DNA of 64,000 nt from Pseudoflavonifractor_A sp022772585 (GCF_052065415.1 NZ_JBQHUB010000006.1:43833-107832); one strand, 5' to 3'. Numbered from the stretch's first letter, positions 41,301 to 52,559 are shown. The notes: generated by a model from the letters alone, not told the origin. Program-made: numbers and translations.

Positions 41301-42039
41301 CGTCCTCGTCCAGGATCTCCACCGAGTCGATGTGGGTGGAGAAGGTGGTGTGGCGGCAGTGGTCGGACCAGTAGGTATCCACCACCCGCAGCTCAGTCAG
41401 GGTGGGGTCACGGCGTTCCTCGTCCCGGAAATACGCCTGGAGGAACTTCAGGTCGGCCAGGTCCATAGCCAGTCCGTAATCGGAGAGCATGGCGGCAAGG
41501 CCCTGCTCATCCTTGGAGCAGAAGCCCTCCAGCACCGCCACGTCGGCGGGGACGGCGTACTCCCGCTTCAGGGTGTCCACCCGGTCCAGTCCGGCCTCCC
41601 GGCTCTCCACCGGGTTGATGAGGTACTTTTTGACCCTGGCCAGCTCCTCCTCGCTGACCTGGCCCTGGAGGATATATACGGTGGCGGCGGCCACCAGGGG
41701 CCGCTCCCCGCCGGTGAGCAGCTGCACGCACTGGGAGGCCGAGTCGGCGCGCTGGTCGTACTGGCCGGGCAGTGCCTCCACGGCAAAGAGCCGGTCGTCG
41801 CCGGGGACGTCGGGGAAGGTCTCGTCATACGCCGCGTCCACCTGGGGCTCGCTGAGCACGGTGGTGCGGATGGCCTGATAGGTGGCCTGATCCACGCCCT
41901 CCACGTCGTACCGGTGGAGGATGCGCACCCCGGTCAGTCCCTCCAGCCCCAGCTCGTTCTTCAGCTCGCCGTACAGGCGGCGGGCCTCCACATCGAAGCC
42001 GGGCTTCTTTTCTGCGTAGCAGCGAAATACGTTACCCAT
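38344..42039 (-). CDS. purL: Phosphoribosylformylglycinamidine synthase, single-chain (PurL)
   Basis: 1231 residues. It converts FGAR and glutamine to FGAM in purine synthesis. Unlike the separate PurS/PurQ/PurL of Bacillus, one chain carries the N-terminal PurS-like domain, the AIR-synthase-like ATPase halves (FKNETHNHPTEIEPFGGAATCIGGAIRDPLSGR; FGAGGVSVAIGELADG; IGGKDSMSGSF) and a C-terminal glutamine amidotransferase with nucleophile Cys in GICNGFQ and PGGFSGGDE. The ATG at 42039 is preferred over 42045 because AAAGGGG is 8 bases from it. No other pur genes are adjacent. Confidence 0.96.
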   Translation of the reverse strand: MGNVFRCYAEKKPGFDVEARRLYGELKNELGLEGLTGVRILHRYDVEGVDQATYQAIRTTVLSEPQVDAAYDETFPDVPGDDRLFAVEALPGQYDQRADSASQCVQLLTGGERPLVAAATVYILQGQVSEEELARVKKYLINPVESREAGLDRVDTLKREYAVPADVAVLEGFCSKDEQGLAAMLSDYGLAMDLADLKFLQAYFRDEERRDPTLTELRVVDTYWSDHCRHTTFSTHIDSVEILDEDVKAAYQMYLSAREEVYGKEKAAVRPQTLMDLATIAGKVLKKRGVLKHLDESEEINACSVHVTATVDGEEQDWLLMFKNETHNHPTEIEPFGGAATCIGGAIRDPLSGRSYVYQALRVTGCGDPRTPLSKTIEGKLPQRRLAQTAAAGYSSYGNQIGLATGHVAEVYHSGYVAKHLEVGAVVGAAPAANVVREVPAPGDVVILLGGRTGRDGIGGATGSSKSHNKKSLATMASEVQKGNAPEERKIQRLFRNGDVTRMIKRCNDFGAGGVSVAIGELADGLSIDLDAVRKKYDGLDGTELAISESQERMAVVVAEADADKFIAAAGAENLEAYIVARVTEEPRMVMTWRGRKVADLSRAFLNTNGAAKHTCVTVPDYFTPESLFHKGSLRSTAASLKTASRRGLVERFDGSIGAGSVLMPFGGKTQRTPAQAMAALLPVGPGHTTDTCSVMAWGFDPYLMERNPYTGAFVSVLTSMAKLVAAGCDPKAAYASFQEYFEKLRDEPERWGKPFAALLGALTAQLGLGVAAIGGKDSMSGSFLDMDVPPTLISFAIAPAKAGDVLSPEFKAAGHPVYLFQAENALDCGEINQCFAHVHELCAAGQVKAAWAVEENVAEGIMKMSFGNEIGFAAREDVPNVWYGVRSGAIIAECDSEVEGGLLLGYTTEEPVIKLPGEEAPISELLTISEHVLEEVYPTRTCDAGTPPLLTCAQRAPIVAGSRIARPRAVIPVFPGTNCEYDTAAACERAGIAPEILVVRNLSSATLAQSAQALESAIRSAQMVVLPGGFSGGDEPDGSAKFICSFLRNPSITDAIHDLLKNRDGLMLGICNGFQALVKLGLVPYGEIRPMDENCATLTFNNIGRHQSRYVTTRIASVRSPWMLKSQVGDLHAIPISHGEGRFVAPQSLLDQLAANGQVATQYVDADGIPSMDIDVNPNGSLMAIEGIFSPDGRVFGKMGHSERRGEYVGKNIPGDKHQPLFESGAAYFA

Positions 42040-42202
42040 TTCCATAACCCCTTTATGTCTATGTCTTTCGTTCGGTTTCGTCGCGCTGGTCTCTCTGTAT
42101 CCACGCCGGAAACGGCGGGCCTGTTTTTCCATTCCTATTGTAATGCGTCCAGGGCCAGGCCGCAAGCCGGGAAAATGCCGGGCTTTTGCCGAAAATCCCG
42201 CT

Positions 42203-43747
42203 TTATTTTGTCACTTCCCAGTCCGCAAAGCGGTAAAACAGGTTCTGCTGGGTGGGCGTCATGCCCGACACCTGTCCCCACTGGGTCAGGGCCGACCGGT
42301 TCTTGAAGCAGAGCACCGTAAAGGGCACCTCCTCCAGCAGCCTGGTGTAAAAGACCCGGCCTGCCGCGGTCCGGGCCGCCCCCTGGGCCGCCCGCCAGGC
42401 GGACAGGGCGCCGGTCAGCTCCCCGCCGGTATACTTTCCGTAGTTGAGGGCGCCTCCCGCCAGCAGCGGCGAGGGGTCGAAATCCCCGGTGAGCAGCACC
42501 TCACCCAGATAGAGGTCGAAGTCGCCCCTCTCCAGCGCGTCCACATAGTCGCTCCAGGCCAGCTTCTTCACCGTCACCCCGACGCCGGCGGCCGTCAGCT
42601 CACGGGCCAGCTCGTCGGCCACGTCCAGCTTGCAGGCGCTGTCCTGGTTCACCAACAGCGTCAGCTCCATCTGCCGGCCCCAACGGCTGTATTTCCCGCC
42701 GCTCTTACTCCAGCCCGCCTGCTCCAGTCCCTGGGCCATGGCCTGTGGGGAATAGGCCGCCGTCTCCGCCAGTGTTTCGTCGTAGGCGGCGGAACCCGGG
42801 TGGACGGGCAGCACGGCCTCCGCGGCGTGGCGGGAGAGCAGGCCGGTACAGATGGTGGTGCGGTCCATCCCCAGGCTCAGCGCCCGGCGGACCGCCGCGT
42901 CCCGGCACACCCCGCCGGCGGTATTGAAGCCCACAAAAAGCATATCCGCCGTGGGGTAGTCCACCGTCTCAAAGCTGCCGGAAAAGCCCAGGGAGTTGGT
43001 CCCGGTGAAGTCCGTGTCCGCCAGGGAGATCTCCCTGGTATCGAAGAGATAGACCAGGTCCTCGGCCTGCTCCACCGGACGCAGGGGGATGGTCTCGGGC
43101 TCCGGCGTGCCCTGCCGCCAGCCGCCGGAGCGGCGGCGGAGGCTCAGGCCGGTGTCGTCTCCCTCCAGTACATAGAGTCCGGTGCCCGCCGGACGCTGGT
43201 CGTTCCCCTGCCGGACAATGGGGACGTCCAGCAGGGCGGGCAGGGCGCCGTTGGGGGCGGACAGAGTCAGCTCCACCGTCCCCTCTCCCGCCCGCACCCC
43301 GGCCACCTGGGCCAGCCGGGCGGCGTAGAGGGCGCTGGAGCGGGCCAGATCCAGGGAATAGACCACATCGGCGGGGGTCAGGGGGCTGCCGTCGGAGAAG
43401 GTCACCCCCTGCCGCAGGGCAAAGGTCCACACCAGGCCGTTTTCCGACACGGTATGGCTCACCGCCAGGGCGGGCCGGGGCTCAAAGCTCTGATCCAGCT
43501 CGTAAAGTCCGTCGTACATCAGCCCCGCCAGGGCCAGGTTGGTCCGCCCCGTCCCCGTGATGGGATGAAAGCTGGCCTGGGGATAGCAGGGCAGGGCGAA
43601 TTCCATGGGCCGGGCCTGCGGCGTGGGGCTGGGGCTTTCCGTGGCCGCCGGTGTTGGCGACGGCTCCGGCGGAGTTCCGCAGCCGGCCAGTCCCGCCGCC
43701 AGCAGCAGGGCCAGGGCCCCCAGGGCCATACGCTGCCGTTTTCCCAT
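42203..43747 (-). CDS. ABC transporter substrate-binding lipoprotein, family 5 (peptide/nickel type)
   Basis: 514 residues from the ATG that overlaps the pgeF stop (TGATG). Lipobox LAGC (about residue 23) and a Pro/Thr/Ser-rich linker lead into an SBP_bac_5 fold: GLMYDGLYELDQSFEPRPALAVSHTVSENGLVWTFALRQGVTFSDGSPLTPADVVYSL and FVGFNTAGGVCRDAAVRRALSLGMDR. Such proteins bind oligopeptides, nickel or related ligands, but no permease or ATPase genes are next to it, so it must share a transporter or act alone. Coupled to pgeF, perhaps linked to cell-wall peptide recycling. Confidence 0.85.
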   Translation of the reverse strand: MGKRQRMALGALALLLAAGLAGCGTPPEPSPTPAATESPSPTPQARPMEFALPCYPQASFHPITGTGRTNLALAGLMYDGLYELDQSFEPRPALAVSHTVSENGLVWTFALRQGVTFSDGSPLTPADVVYSLDLARSSALYAARLAQVAGVRAGEGTVELTLSAPNGALPALLDVPIVRQGNDQRPAGTGLYVLEGDDTGLSLRRRSGGWRQGTPEPETIPLRPVEQAEDLVYLFDTREISLADTDFTGTNSLGFSGSFETVDYPTADMLFVGFNTAGGVCRDAAVRRALSLGMDRTTICTGLLSRHAAEAVLPVHPGSAAYDETLAETAAYSPQAMAQGLEQAGWSKSGGKYSRWGRQMELTLLVNQDSACKLDVADELARELTAAGVGVTVKKLAWSDYVDALERGDFDLYLGEVLLTGDFDPSPLLAGGALNYGKYTGGELTGALSAWRAAQGAARTAAGRVFYTRLLEEVPFTVLCFKNRSALTQWGQVSGMTPTQQNLFYRFADWEVTK

Positions 43748-44559
43748 CACAGCAGCTGGATCATGGCGGCCTGGCTCCCCCGCTCGCCCCTGGTGTAGCG
43801 GTGGGACCAGAAACGGTCATGCTGGCACATGGTGCATACATCGGACACGGCGATATGCTCCCGCTCCAGGCCCAGCTTCTCCAGCCGCAGGGCGTTGAGG
43901 CCCTTCAGGTCCACGTGGAACTTGCCGTCTCCCCCCATCTCCATGTGGCGCAGCGCGGCAGCTCCCAGAGCCCCGCTCAGGGCGTTGGGCACGTCCTCAT
44001 CGGTCTCAAAGCAGCACTTGGAGATGCCCGGGCCGATGGCGGCCAGGATGTTGGCCGGCCGGGAGCCGTAGACGTTCACCATCTTCTCCACCGCCCGGTT
44101 CACGATGCCGTTAGCAGTGCCCCGCCAGCCGGCGTGGACCGCTGCGACCACACGGCGCTCCGGATCGTAGAGCAGGATGGGCAGGCAGTCGGCCCCGAAG
44201 ATGGTCAGGCACACTCCGGGGATATCGGTGATGAGGCCGTCGGCCTCATAGTCCCCCTTGCTGTGGATGCCCCTGCCCCGGTCGGCCAGGGTCACCGTGC
44301 GCACCACGTCCCCGTGGACCTGATTGGAGAGGACCAGTCCCTCATAGTCGGTGCCGATGGCCCGGCACCAGCGCCGGTAGTTCTCCAGCACCTTTTCCCG
44401 GTCGTCCCCCCGGCAGAAGCCCAGGTTCAGCGAGGCGTAGATCCCCTCGCTGACGCCCCCCTCCCGGGTGGAGAAGCCATGGGCCACCCCGCCGGCGGCG
44501 TCAAAGCCGTCGCAGTGCAGAACGGGGATGCCCTGTTTGACAGATTCCGTAATTACCAT
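43747..44559 (-). CDS. pgeF: Peptidoglycan editing factor / multicopper polyphenol oxidoreductase family (PgeF, YfiH)
   Basis: 270 residues. The Cu-oxidase_4/YfiH family is clear from FSTREGGVSEGIYASLNLG, LSNQVHGDVV, LTIFGADCLPILLYD and VAAVHAGWRGTANGIV, plus the C-terminal HDRFWSHR. In E. coli PgeF prevents incorrect amino acids entering peptidoglycan precursors, and relatives cleave nucleosides (FLACC1-like). GAGGATCT precedes the ATG. Confidence 0.9.
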   Translation of the reverse strand: MVITESVKQGIPVLHCDGFDAAGGVAHGFSTREGGVSEGIYASLNLGFCRGDDREKVLENYRRWCRAIGTDYEGLVLSNQVHGDVVRTVTLADRGRGIHSKGDYEADGLITDIPGVCLTIFGADCLPILLYDPERRVVAAVHAGWRGTANGIVNRAVEKMVNVYGSRPANILAAIGPGISKCCFETDEDVPNALSGALGAAALRHMEMGGDGKFHVDLKGLNALRLEKLGLEREHIAVSDVCTMCQHDRFWSHRYTRGERGSQAAMIQLL

Positions 44560-44654
44560 ACTCAGATCCTCAACAAGCGAGAAAAGCAGAATGGGCCCTC
44601 TCCGGCCGGGCCGGTCTGTCTCATTCCGCTTCTCTCATATATCACAGTCATGCT

Positions 44655-44678
44655 CCGCCGGGCCCCGCGGCCCGGCGG
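44655..44678. repeat. GC-rich hairpin beside the duplicated secA end
   Basis: CCGCCGGGCC (44655-44664) pairs perfectly with GGCCCGGCGG (44669-44678). It lies just left of the second copy of the secA 3' end, in the secA-pgeF spacer. A further imperfect hairpin spans 44582-44636. Confidence 0.65.
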
Positions 44679-44687
44679 CTCTCTTTG

Positions 44688-44716
44688 TTATTGATACTCA
44701 GGGCCGTGGTACCCGG
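44688..44716. repeat. Direct repeat of the secA 3' end (copy 2)
   Basis: 29 bases matching secA positions 44872-44900 with two mismatches, including the codons for YHGPEYQ and the stop. The match extends left through GCGGCTCT (44675-44682 versus 44861-44868). The copy lies 184 bp away from the gene's own end, with a hairpin array between. Confidence 0.8.
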
Positions 44717-44842
44717 AAGGCGCGGGCGTTTTCTGCGGAAAACGCGTCGCTTCGCTTCCCGGCCGCGCCTTCCAGGGGGAACCAGTTCCCCCTGGATACG
44801 CGCCGCACAGCGGCGCGATACCCCCTCCGCTCTCCGAGGGGG
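44715..44842. repeat. Hairpin array between secA and its duplicated end
   Basis: Four units in a row: an 11-bp outer stem GGAAGGCGCGG/CCGCGCCTTCC (44715-44725 with 44763-44773) enclosing GCGTTTTC/GAAAACGC; AGGGGGAAC/GTTCCCCCT (44774-44793); GCGCCGC/GCGGCGC (44800-44816); CCCCCTC/GAGGGGG (44821-44842). Stems are essentially perfect. There is no convincing T-run. Confidence 0.75.
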
Positions 44843-44871
44843 CTCAGGTTTTGCGGATATGCGGCTCTTCC

Positions 44872-47631
<2,760 letters not shown>

Positions 47632-47920
47632 GTCTGGTCAGATCACCTTTCTCGCATGGTACGGGGACAACCAATGTCTGCAAAATATCAGGTTAAAGTA
47701 TATCACAACCCATCCCGATAAAAAAGGGGAAAATTATGAATAAATCCATGTCCCTCCCCGTTCCCGGTATCCATTCGGTATTCTCCCGGTAAAAAAACAG
47801 AGAACCCGCTCCCGGCGTATCGACTTTTCCGCCGTTTTGCGGTAAACTATGGTAGAAGGGCGGTCCTATGCCCCGGACCGCCGGTTCTTCCGCCATATCG
47901 TCTGTAAAGGAGTGGATCTC

Positions 47921-50053
47921 ATGAAAAAACGTCCCCTGCGCACGCTTCTGACCGCCCTCATGACGGCGGCCATGCTGCTCTCCCTGATGCCGGCCGCCTT
48001 TGCCGCCGGCGAGACCCATATCACCATCCTGGGCACCTCCGACATGCACGGCAACATCTGGGGCTACAGCTATGAGGACAACAAGGAAAGCGCCAACAAC
48101 GGCATGGCCCGCCTCTACACCTACATCCAGCAGGTTCGGGACGAGAATCCCAACACCATCCTCATCGATGCCGGCGACGATATCCAGGGCACCATCATGA
48201 CCGACGACATCTACAACAAGACCCCCGACCAGCCCCATCCCGTCATCGCCGCCATGAACTTCATGGGCTATGACGCCATGACCCTGGGCAACCATGAGTT
48301 CAACTGGGGCATTTCCACCATGCGCAAGATCCTGGGCCAGGCCGACTTCCCGGTGCTGGCCGCCAACGTCAAGGACGCCGGCGCCAAGCCTGTCACCGGT
48401 GCCGGCTGGACCATCGTGGAGAAGGGCGGCGTGAAGGTGGCCGTCATCGGCGTGGTCACCCCCGACGTGCCCATCTGGGACGGCGGCAAGGAGGGCGTTG
48501 AGGACTGCGCCTATTCCGCTGCCAACACCGCCGTCAAGGCCGCCATTGCCGAGATCGGCGGTCAGGCCGACGTGATCGTGGTCTCGGCCCACATGGGCAT
48601 GTATGCCGAGTTCGACGAGGAGAACGGCTCCGACTCCGCCCAGAAGATCCTGGACGACAACCCGGAGGTCGACGTGCTCCAGGTGGCCCATAACCACGTG
48701 GTGGTCAAGGACCAGCAGGGCTCCACCGTCATCGGCGGCGCCCGCAACGGCGGCCGGGATATCGTCCGCTTTGACCTGACGCTGGACAGCGCCAAAAACG
48801 TCACCGCCTCCTCCGTGGAAGTGGTTGACATGAACGGCGTCACTCCCAGCGAGGAGATCCGCTCCATCCCCCTGGTGAAGGAGGCCCATCAGAAGACCAT
48901 CGACTTCATCCAGGGCGGCTCCGGCGCGGACGGCGAGGGCGGCTCCGCCCTGGGCACCACCACCGCCAAATTCCAGCCCGCCAATGAGATCGCCGGCCTG
49001 CCCCAGGGCAAGCTGGAGGACACCGCCGTCATGGATCTGATCAACCGCATCCAGCTGGAGGCCTCCGGCGCCGACGTATCCGCCGCCGCCCTGTTCAAGG
49101 ACACCAGCGACCTGCCCGAGGGCGACATCAACTACGGCAATATCTTTGACATCTACAAGTTCGACAATACCCTCTACCGGGTCCCCGTCACCGGCAAGGA
49201 GCTCAAGGCCTACATGGAGTGGTCCGCCGAGTGCTACAATCAGTGGGTCCCCGGCGACCTGAGCATCTCCTTCGACCCCGAGTACCCCGGCTATCTCTAC
49301 GACATGTTCGCCGGCGTGGACTATGAGATCGACCTGTCCCAGCCCAAGGGAGAGCGCATCAAGAACGTGATGTTCCAGGGCGCTCCCCTGGCCGACGACC
49401 AGGAACTGACCCTGGCGGTGAACAACTACCGCTACTCCTCCGCCCTGAAGAGCCAGGGCCTCGTCTCCGGCAAGAAGGAGTGGGAGTCCTCCAACGCCAT
49501 CCGTGACATGATCGTGGCCTATTTTGCCGAGCACTCCCCTGTGGCCCCCGCCGTGGACAACAACTGGAAGATCACCGGCGTGGACCTGCAGCTTGACAAT
49601 CCCGCCCGGGCCAAGCTCATCGCTCTGGTGAACAACGGCCAGCTGGAGACCCCCTACAGCGCATCCCTGAATCTGGACGCCTATGCCGGCGTGCTCTCTC
49701 TGGCGGATAACGTGACCCTGGCCGGAGGTCAGACCGGCACCGCCGCCGCCATCACCCTGGCCGACGGCACCACCTACTACCGCCTGCGTGACCTGGCCTT
49801 CCTGTTCTCCGGCAGCGAGGCCCAGTTCAACGTGGGCTGGGACGGCCGCGTGACCGTTACCACCGGCGCGGCCTATGACGGCGCCGTGGTCACCCTGCCC
49901 ATGCAGGCCCCCGCCGCCCAGTCCCCCGCCGACATCACCGTCAGCGTGGACGGCAGGGACGTGACCGTGTCCGCCATCGCTTTTGAGGGCCACTACTACC
50001 TCTCCGCCGCCGGCGTGAACGCCCTGCTGGGCGCCTCTCCCCTGGCTGGCTGA
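47921..50053 (+). CDS. Secreted bifunctional metallophosphatase / 5'-nucleotidase
   Basis: 710 residues from the ATG at 47921 (AAAGGAG upstream). Signal peptide (RTLLTALMTAAMLLSLMPAAFA), then a calcineurin-type metallophosphatase with GTSDMHGN, DAGDDIQG, LGNHEFNWG, VVSAHMG and VAHNHVVV metal-ligand motifs, then the 5'-nucleotidase substrate domain (NIFDIYKFDNTLYRVPVTG, LTLAVNNYR). The C-terminal 100 residues resemble a copper amine oxidase N-terminal-like domain (ITLADGTTYYRLRDLAFLFSG), a common clostridial surface module. It probably releases nucleosides and phosphate outside the cell. Confidence 0.9.
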   Translation: MKKRPLRTLLTALMTAAMLLSLMPAAFAAGETHITILGTSDMHGNIWGYSYEDNKESANNGMARLYTYIQQVRDENPNTILIDAGDDIQGTIMTDDIYNKTPDQPHPVIAAMNFMGYDAMTLGNHEFNWGISTMRKILGQADFPVLAANVKDAGAKPVTGAGWTIVEKGGVKVAVIGVVTPDVPIWDGGKEGVEDCAYSAANTAVKAAIAEIGGQADVIVVSAHMGMYAEFDEENGSDSAQKILDDNPEVDVLQVAHNHVVVKDQQGSTVIGGARNGGRDIVRFDLTLDSAKNVTASSVEVVDMNGVTPSEEIRSIPLVKEAHQKTIDFIQGGSGADGEGGSALGTTTAKFQPANEIAGLPQGKLEDTAVMDLINRIQLEASGADVSAAALFKDTSDLPEGDINYGNIFDIYKFDNTLYRVPVTGKELKAYMEWSAECYNQWVPGDLSISFDPEYPGYLYDMFAGVDYEIDLSQPKGERIKNVMFQGAPLADDQELTLAVNNYRYSSALKSQGLVSGKKEWESSNAIRDMIVAYFAEHSPVAPAVDNNWKITGVDLQLDNPARAKLIALVNNGQLETPYSASLNLDAYAGVLSLADNVTLAGGQTGTAAAITLADGTTYYRLRDLAFLFSGSEAQFNVGWDGRVTVTTGAAYDGAVVTLPMQAPAAQSPADITVSVDGRDVTVSAIAFEGHYYLSAAGVNALLGASPLAG

Positions 50054-50076
50054 GTCCTTTATTCTCCCGTACTGCC

Positions 50077-50110
50077 GGGGCCCGGCGGCGGTTGCCGCCG
50101 GGCCCCTTTT
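50077..50110 (+). terminator. Terminator of the 5'-nucleotidase gene
   Basis: GGGGCCCGGCGGC (50077-50089) pairs perfectly with GCCGCCGGGCCCC (50094-50106), then TTTT. Confidence 0.88.
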
Positions 50111-50120
50111 ATGTTAAGAT

Positions 50121-50223
50121 AATGTCTGCCGAATAAACCGCTTTGCGGTTTATTCGTGCGGCAGCAGCCGCACAATTCGATCAAAAGGGCCATTCTCAGC
50201 CCTTTTGATCGAATTCAGACATT
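50121..50223. repeat. Triple-hairpin intergenic element 3 with terminal inverted repeats
   Basis: Bounded by AATGTCTG (50121-50128) and its inverted copy CAGACATT (50216-50223). Inside are three contiguous perfect hairpins: 50131-50155 (11-bp stem, AT-rich), 50156-50173 (GTGCGGC/GCCGCAC) and 50174-50215 (17-bp stem, 8-base loop). Bases 50119-50141 match 5885-5907 in 21 of 23 positions, indicating a dispersed family. It lies between the 5'-nucleotidase terminator and miaA. Confidence 0.8.
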
Positions 50224-50280
50224 GTTACAATGCGCATTAAGATAAGATGATCTGATTTTAAGGGATAAGGAGTGGGGACC

Positions 50281-51183
50281 ATGGCCCTGCCGAAACTGAT
50301 CGTGATCCTGGGCACCACCGCCTGCGGCAAGAGCGGGCTGGGGGTGGAGCTGGCCAAGTGCGTGGGGGGCGAGATCGTCTCAGCCGACTCCCGCCAGGTG
50401 TACAGGGGGCTGGACCTGGGCACCGGAAAGGTAACGGCCGAGGAGATGGACGGCGTGCCCCATCACCTGCTGGACGTGGTGGAGCCCAACGAGTCCTACT
50501 CGGTGGCCCAGTTCCAGCGGGACGCCTATGAGGCCATTGACGGCATCCTCTCCCGGGGGAAGGTCCCCATCCTTGTGGGGGGCACCGGGCTCTATGTCCG
50601 CTCTGTCACCGAGGGCTATACCTTCCGGGACGCCCGGCCCGACCCTGCCCTGCGCGCGGAGCTGGAGGAGAAGAGCGCCGACGAGCTCTACGCCCTGTTC
50701 CGGGAAAAGACCGGCCGCACCCTCTCCGGCGGCGAGGAGAAGAACCATCAGCGCCTGGTGCGCACGCTGGAAAAGCTCCTCTCCGGCGAGGAATTGTCCG
50801 AGGCCCCCCGCTCTCCCCGCTACCAGTGTCTCCTGCTGGGGGTCAACTACCCCCGGGAGGTGGTGTGCCGCCGCATCGACGAGCGGCTGCACCGGCGCAT
50901 CGACGCCGGCATGATCGACGAGGTGGCCCGGCTCCGGGAAGCGGGCGCTACCGACGCCTTTCTGGACGCTTTGGGGCTGGAGTACCGCTACATCCTCCGG
51001 TATCTTACCGGGGAGATACCCTCTCCGGACGCCCTGGCCGACGAGCTGGGCCGGGCCATCAAGCGCTTTGCCAAGCGGCAGGTGGTCTGGTTCAAAAAGG
51101 ACAGGGACGTGCTCTGGCTGGACATGGAGCACGATCCTCTGGAGCAGGCTCTGGGAGCCTCCCGGTCTTTTCTGGCCCAATGA
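50281..51183 (+). CDS. miaA: tRNA dimethylallyltransferase (MiaA)
   Basis: 300 residues. MiaA adds dimethylallyl to A37 of tRNAs reading codons that start with U. P-loop GTTACGKS at residues 11-18, SADSRQVYRGLDLGTGK, PHHLLDVVEPNESYSV, LVGGTGLYVRS and the C-terminal YRYILRYLTGE and KRFAKRQVVWFK are typical. The ATG at 50281 is preceded by AAGGAGTGGGG. It is monocistronic here, not next to mutL or hfq. Confidence 0.96.
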   Translation: MALPKLIVILGTTACGKSGLGVELAKCVGGEIVSADSRQVYRGLDLGTGKVTAEEMDGVPHHLLDVVEPNESYSVAQFQRDAYEAIDGILSRGKVPILVGGTGLYVRSVTEGYTFRDARPDPALRAELEEKSADELYALFREKTGRTLSGGEEKNHQRLVRTLEKLLSGEELSEAPRSPRYQCLLLGVNYPREVVCRRIDERLHRRIDAGMIDEVARLREAGATDAFLDALGLEYRYILRYLTGEIPSPDALADELGRAIKRFAKRQVVWFKKDRDVLWLDMEHDPLEQALGASRSFLAQ

Positions 51184-51189
51184 TGCAGG

Positions 51190-51226
51190 AAAAGCCGCCG
51201 CGGACAGTGTTCCGCGGCGGCTTTTT
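51190..51226. terminator. Bidirectional terminator between miaA and the TauE gene
   Basis: GCCGCCGCGGA (51194-51204) with TCCGCGGCGGC (51211-51221), AAAA before and TTTTT after. Confidence 0.9.
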
Positions 51227-51253
51227 GCCGTACCGGGTCTCCGGAAATGGGCC

Positions 51254-52024
51254 TCAGGTCAGCGCCTGGAAGCCCAGGACCACCACCCCCAGCACCACCA
51301 GGATCACGCCGGTGGCCCGGTTCAGGGTGCGGGGGTCGGCCCGGTTGGCCAGTCTGGCGGCGACGCGCGCCCAGAGCAGGGTGAAAAGTACACATAGCGC
51401 CAGGACCCGCAGGTCGGGCATCCCGCCGATGACAAAATGGCTTACCGAGCCGGTGAAGGCGGTAAAGGCCATGATGAATACGCTGGTCCCCACCGCGGTC
51501 TTGAGCTCATACCCCAGGACGCTGGTGAGGATGAGAAGCATCATCATTCCGCCGCCCGCTCCCACGAAGCCGCAGATAAAGCCCACCAGAACGCCGCACA
51601 CCACCGACTGCATGAACCGCTTCCGGGGGCTGACGGCCGCCATGGCCTCCTTGCTGGTCATCACGGGGCGGACGATGAACTTGACGCCCAGCAGCAGCGT
51701 CATGAACACGGAGAAGCTGCCCATGGTCTGATTGGGCACCCGGCTGGAGACCCAACTCCCCACCATCGTGAAGCACAGGACGGAGATCATCATCACCAGC
51801 CCGTTCTTTACGTCCAGATTTTTATTGCGGTGATAGATCCAGGCGCTGACCGCGCTGGCCAGTACGTCGCTGGCCAGCGCAACGCCCACGGCCTGATAGG
51901 CGTTCATGTGCAGAAAGGTAATGAGCACCGGGCTGATCACCGCCGCGGCGCTCATACCGGCAAAACCGGTGCCCAGACCGGCGCCGGCGCCGGCCAGAAA
52001 ACAGACGAGAATGGTATAAAGCAT
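51254..52024 (-). CDS. TauE/SafE-family anion exporter
   Basis: 256 residues, about eight membrane segments. The TauE family exports sulfite, sulfoacetate or related anions. Repeated family motifs: GFAGMSAAAVISPVLITFL in the first half and GFICGFVGAGGGMMMLLILTSVLGYELKTAVGTS in the second. It follows a MarR gene by 15 bp with AAAAGGAGAG upstream, so the MarR protein probably controls it. The exported compound is unknown. Confidence 0.85.
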   Translation of the reverse strand: MLYTILVCFLAGAGAGLGTGFAGMSAAAVISPVLITFLHMNAYQAVGVALASDVLASAVSAWIYHRNKNLDVKNGLVMMISVLCFTMVGSWVSSRVPNQTMGSFSVFMTLLLGVKFIVRPVMTSKEAMAAVSPRKRFMQSVVCGVLVGFICGFVGAGGGMMMLLILTSVLGYELKTAVGTSVFIMAFTAFTGSVSHFVIGGMPDLRVLALCVLFTLLWARVAARLANRADPRTLNRATGVILVVLGVVVLGFQALT

Positions 52025-52039
52025 GCAGGGTCTCTCCTT

Positions 52040-52468
52040 TTAAAATGGCATCTCTTCCAGATTGCGGGCCATCCGGGCCAGGCCGCGCTCCACGCTCCGG
52101 ATCTCCTCCGGCTCCAGCCCCCGGGTCAGCCGGGCAAAAAATCGCTCCTGGGCGGCCCGGCCCGCCGCCACCGCCTCCCCGGCGGCAGGCTGCACCGCCA
52201 GATGGACCCGCCTGCGGTCTCCTCTGGAGATGATCCGGCGGAGAAAGCCCCGGCGCGCCAGATCGGCCGCCGCCAGGGACACATGGGACTTGCTCAGGCC
52301 CTGGCGCTCAATGATATCTGCGGCCGTATCCAGATCGGGATGCCGGTCCAGAAAGAGCAGGATATTCAGCTCCATGCGGGTCAGGCCGTAAGGCACGGCG
52401 GCTTCCTCCAGGGCCTGCGCGTAGAGGCGGCGGGCCAGAGACAGGATGTTCCAGAAATCAGGGGACAT
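52040..52468 (-). CDS. MarR-family regulator of the TauE exporter
   Basis: 142 residues, winged-helix MarR fold: LTRMELNILLFLDRHPDLDTAADIIERQGLSKSHVSLAAADLARRGFLRRIISRGDRRRVHLAVQ. It is read first in a two-gene unit with the exporter. A 14-base palindrome just upstream is a likely autoregulatory operator. AGAGGAGG precedes the ATG. Confidence 0.87.
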   Translation of the reverse strand: MSPDFWNILSLARRLYAQALEEAAVPYGLTRMELNILLFLDRHPDLDTAADIIERQGLSKSHVSLAAADLARRGFLRRIISRGDRRRVHLAVQPAAGEAVAAGRAAQERFFARLTRGLEPEEIRSVERGLARMARNLEEMPF

Positions 52469-52481
52469 GATGGCCTCCTCT

Positions 52482-52495
52482 AAATAGTTCTATTT
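52482..52495. promoter_or_regulatory. Candidate MarR operator
   Basis: Perfect palindrome AAATAGTTCTATTT between the promoter and the marR start, AT-rich as MarR sites usually are. Binding is inferred. Confidence 0.5.
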
Positions 52496-52507
52496 TGAAC
52501 ATATTGT

Positions 52508-52536
52508 ATGATAAACACGCGCTCCCCATTTGTCAA
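52508..52536 (-). promoter_or_regulatory. Promoter of the MarR-TauE unit
   Basis: Minus strand TTGACA (52531-52536) and TATCAT (52508-52513), 17-bp spacer. The -35 box lies in the loop of the hairpin formed by 52518-52527 and 52545-52554. Confidence 0.75.
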
Positions 52537-52554
52537 GTCCATCCGGGGAGCGCG
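52518..52554 (-). terminator. Hairpin ending the HD gene, overlapping the MarR promoter
   Basis: CGCGCTCCCC pairs perfectly with GGGGAGCGCG; on the minus strand TGTTT follows. It lies 5 bp after the HD hydrolase stop. Confidence 0.6.
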
Positions 52555-52559
52555 CTGTT

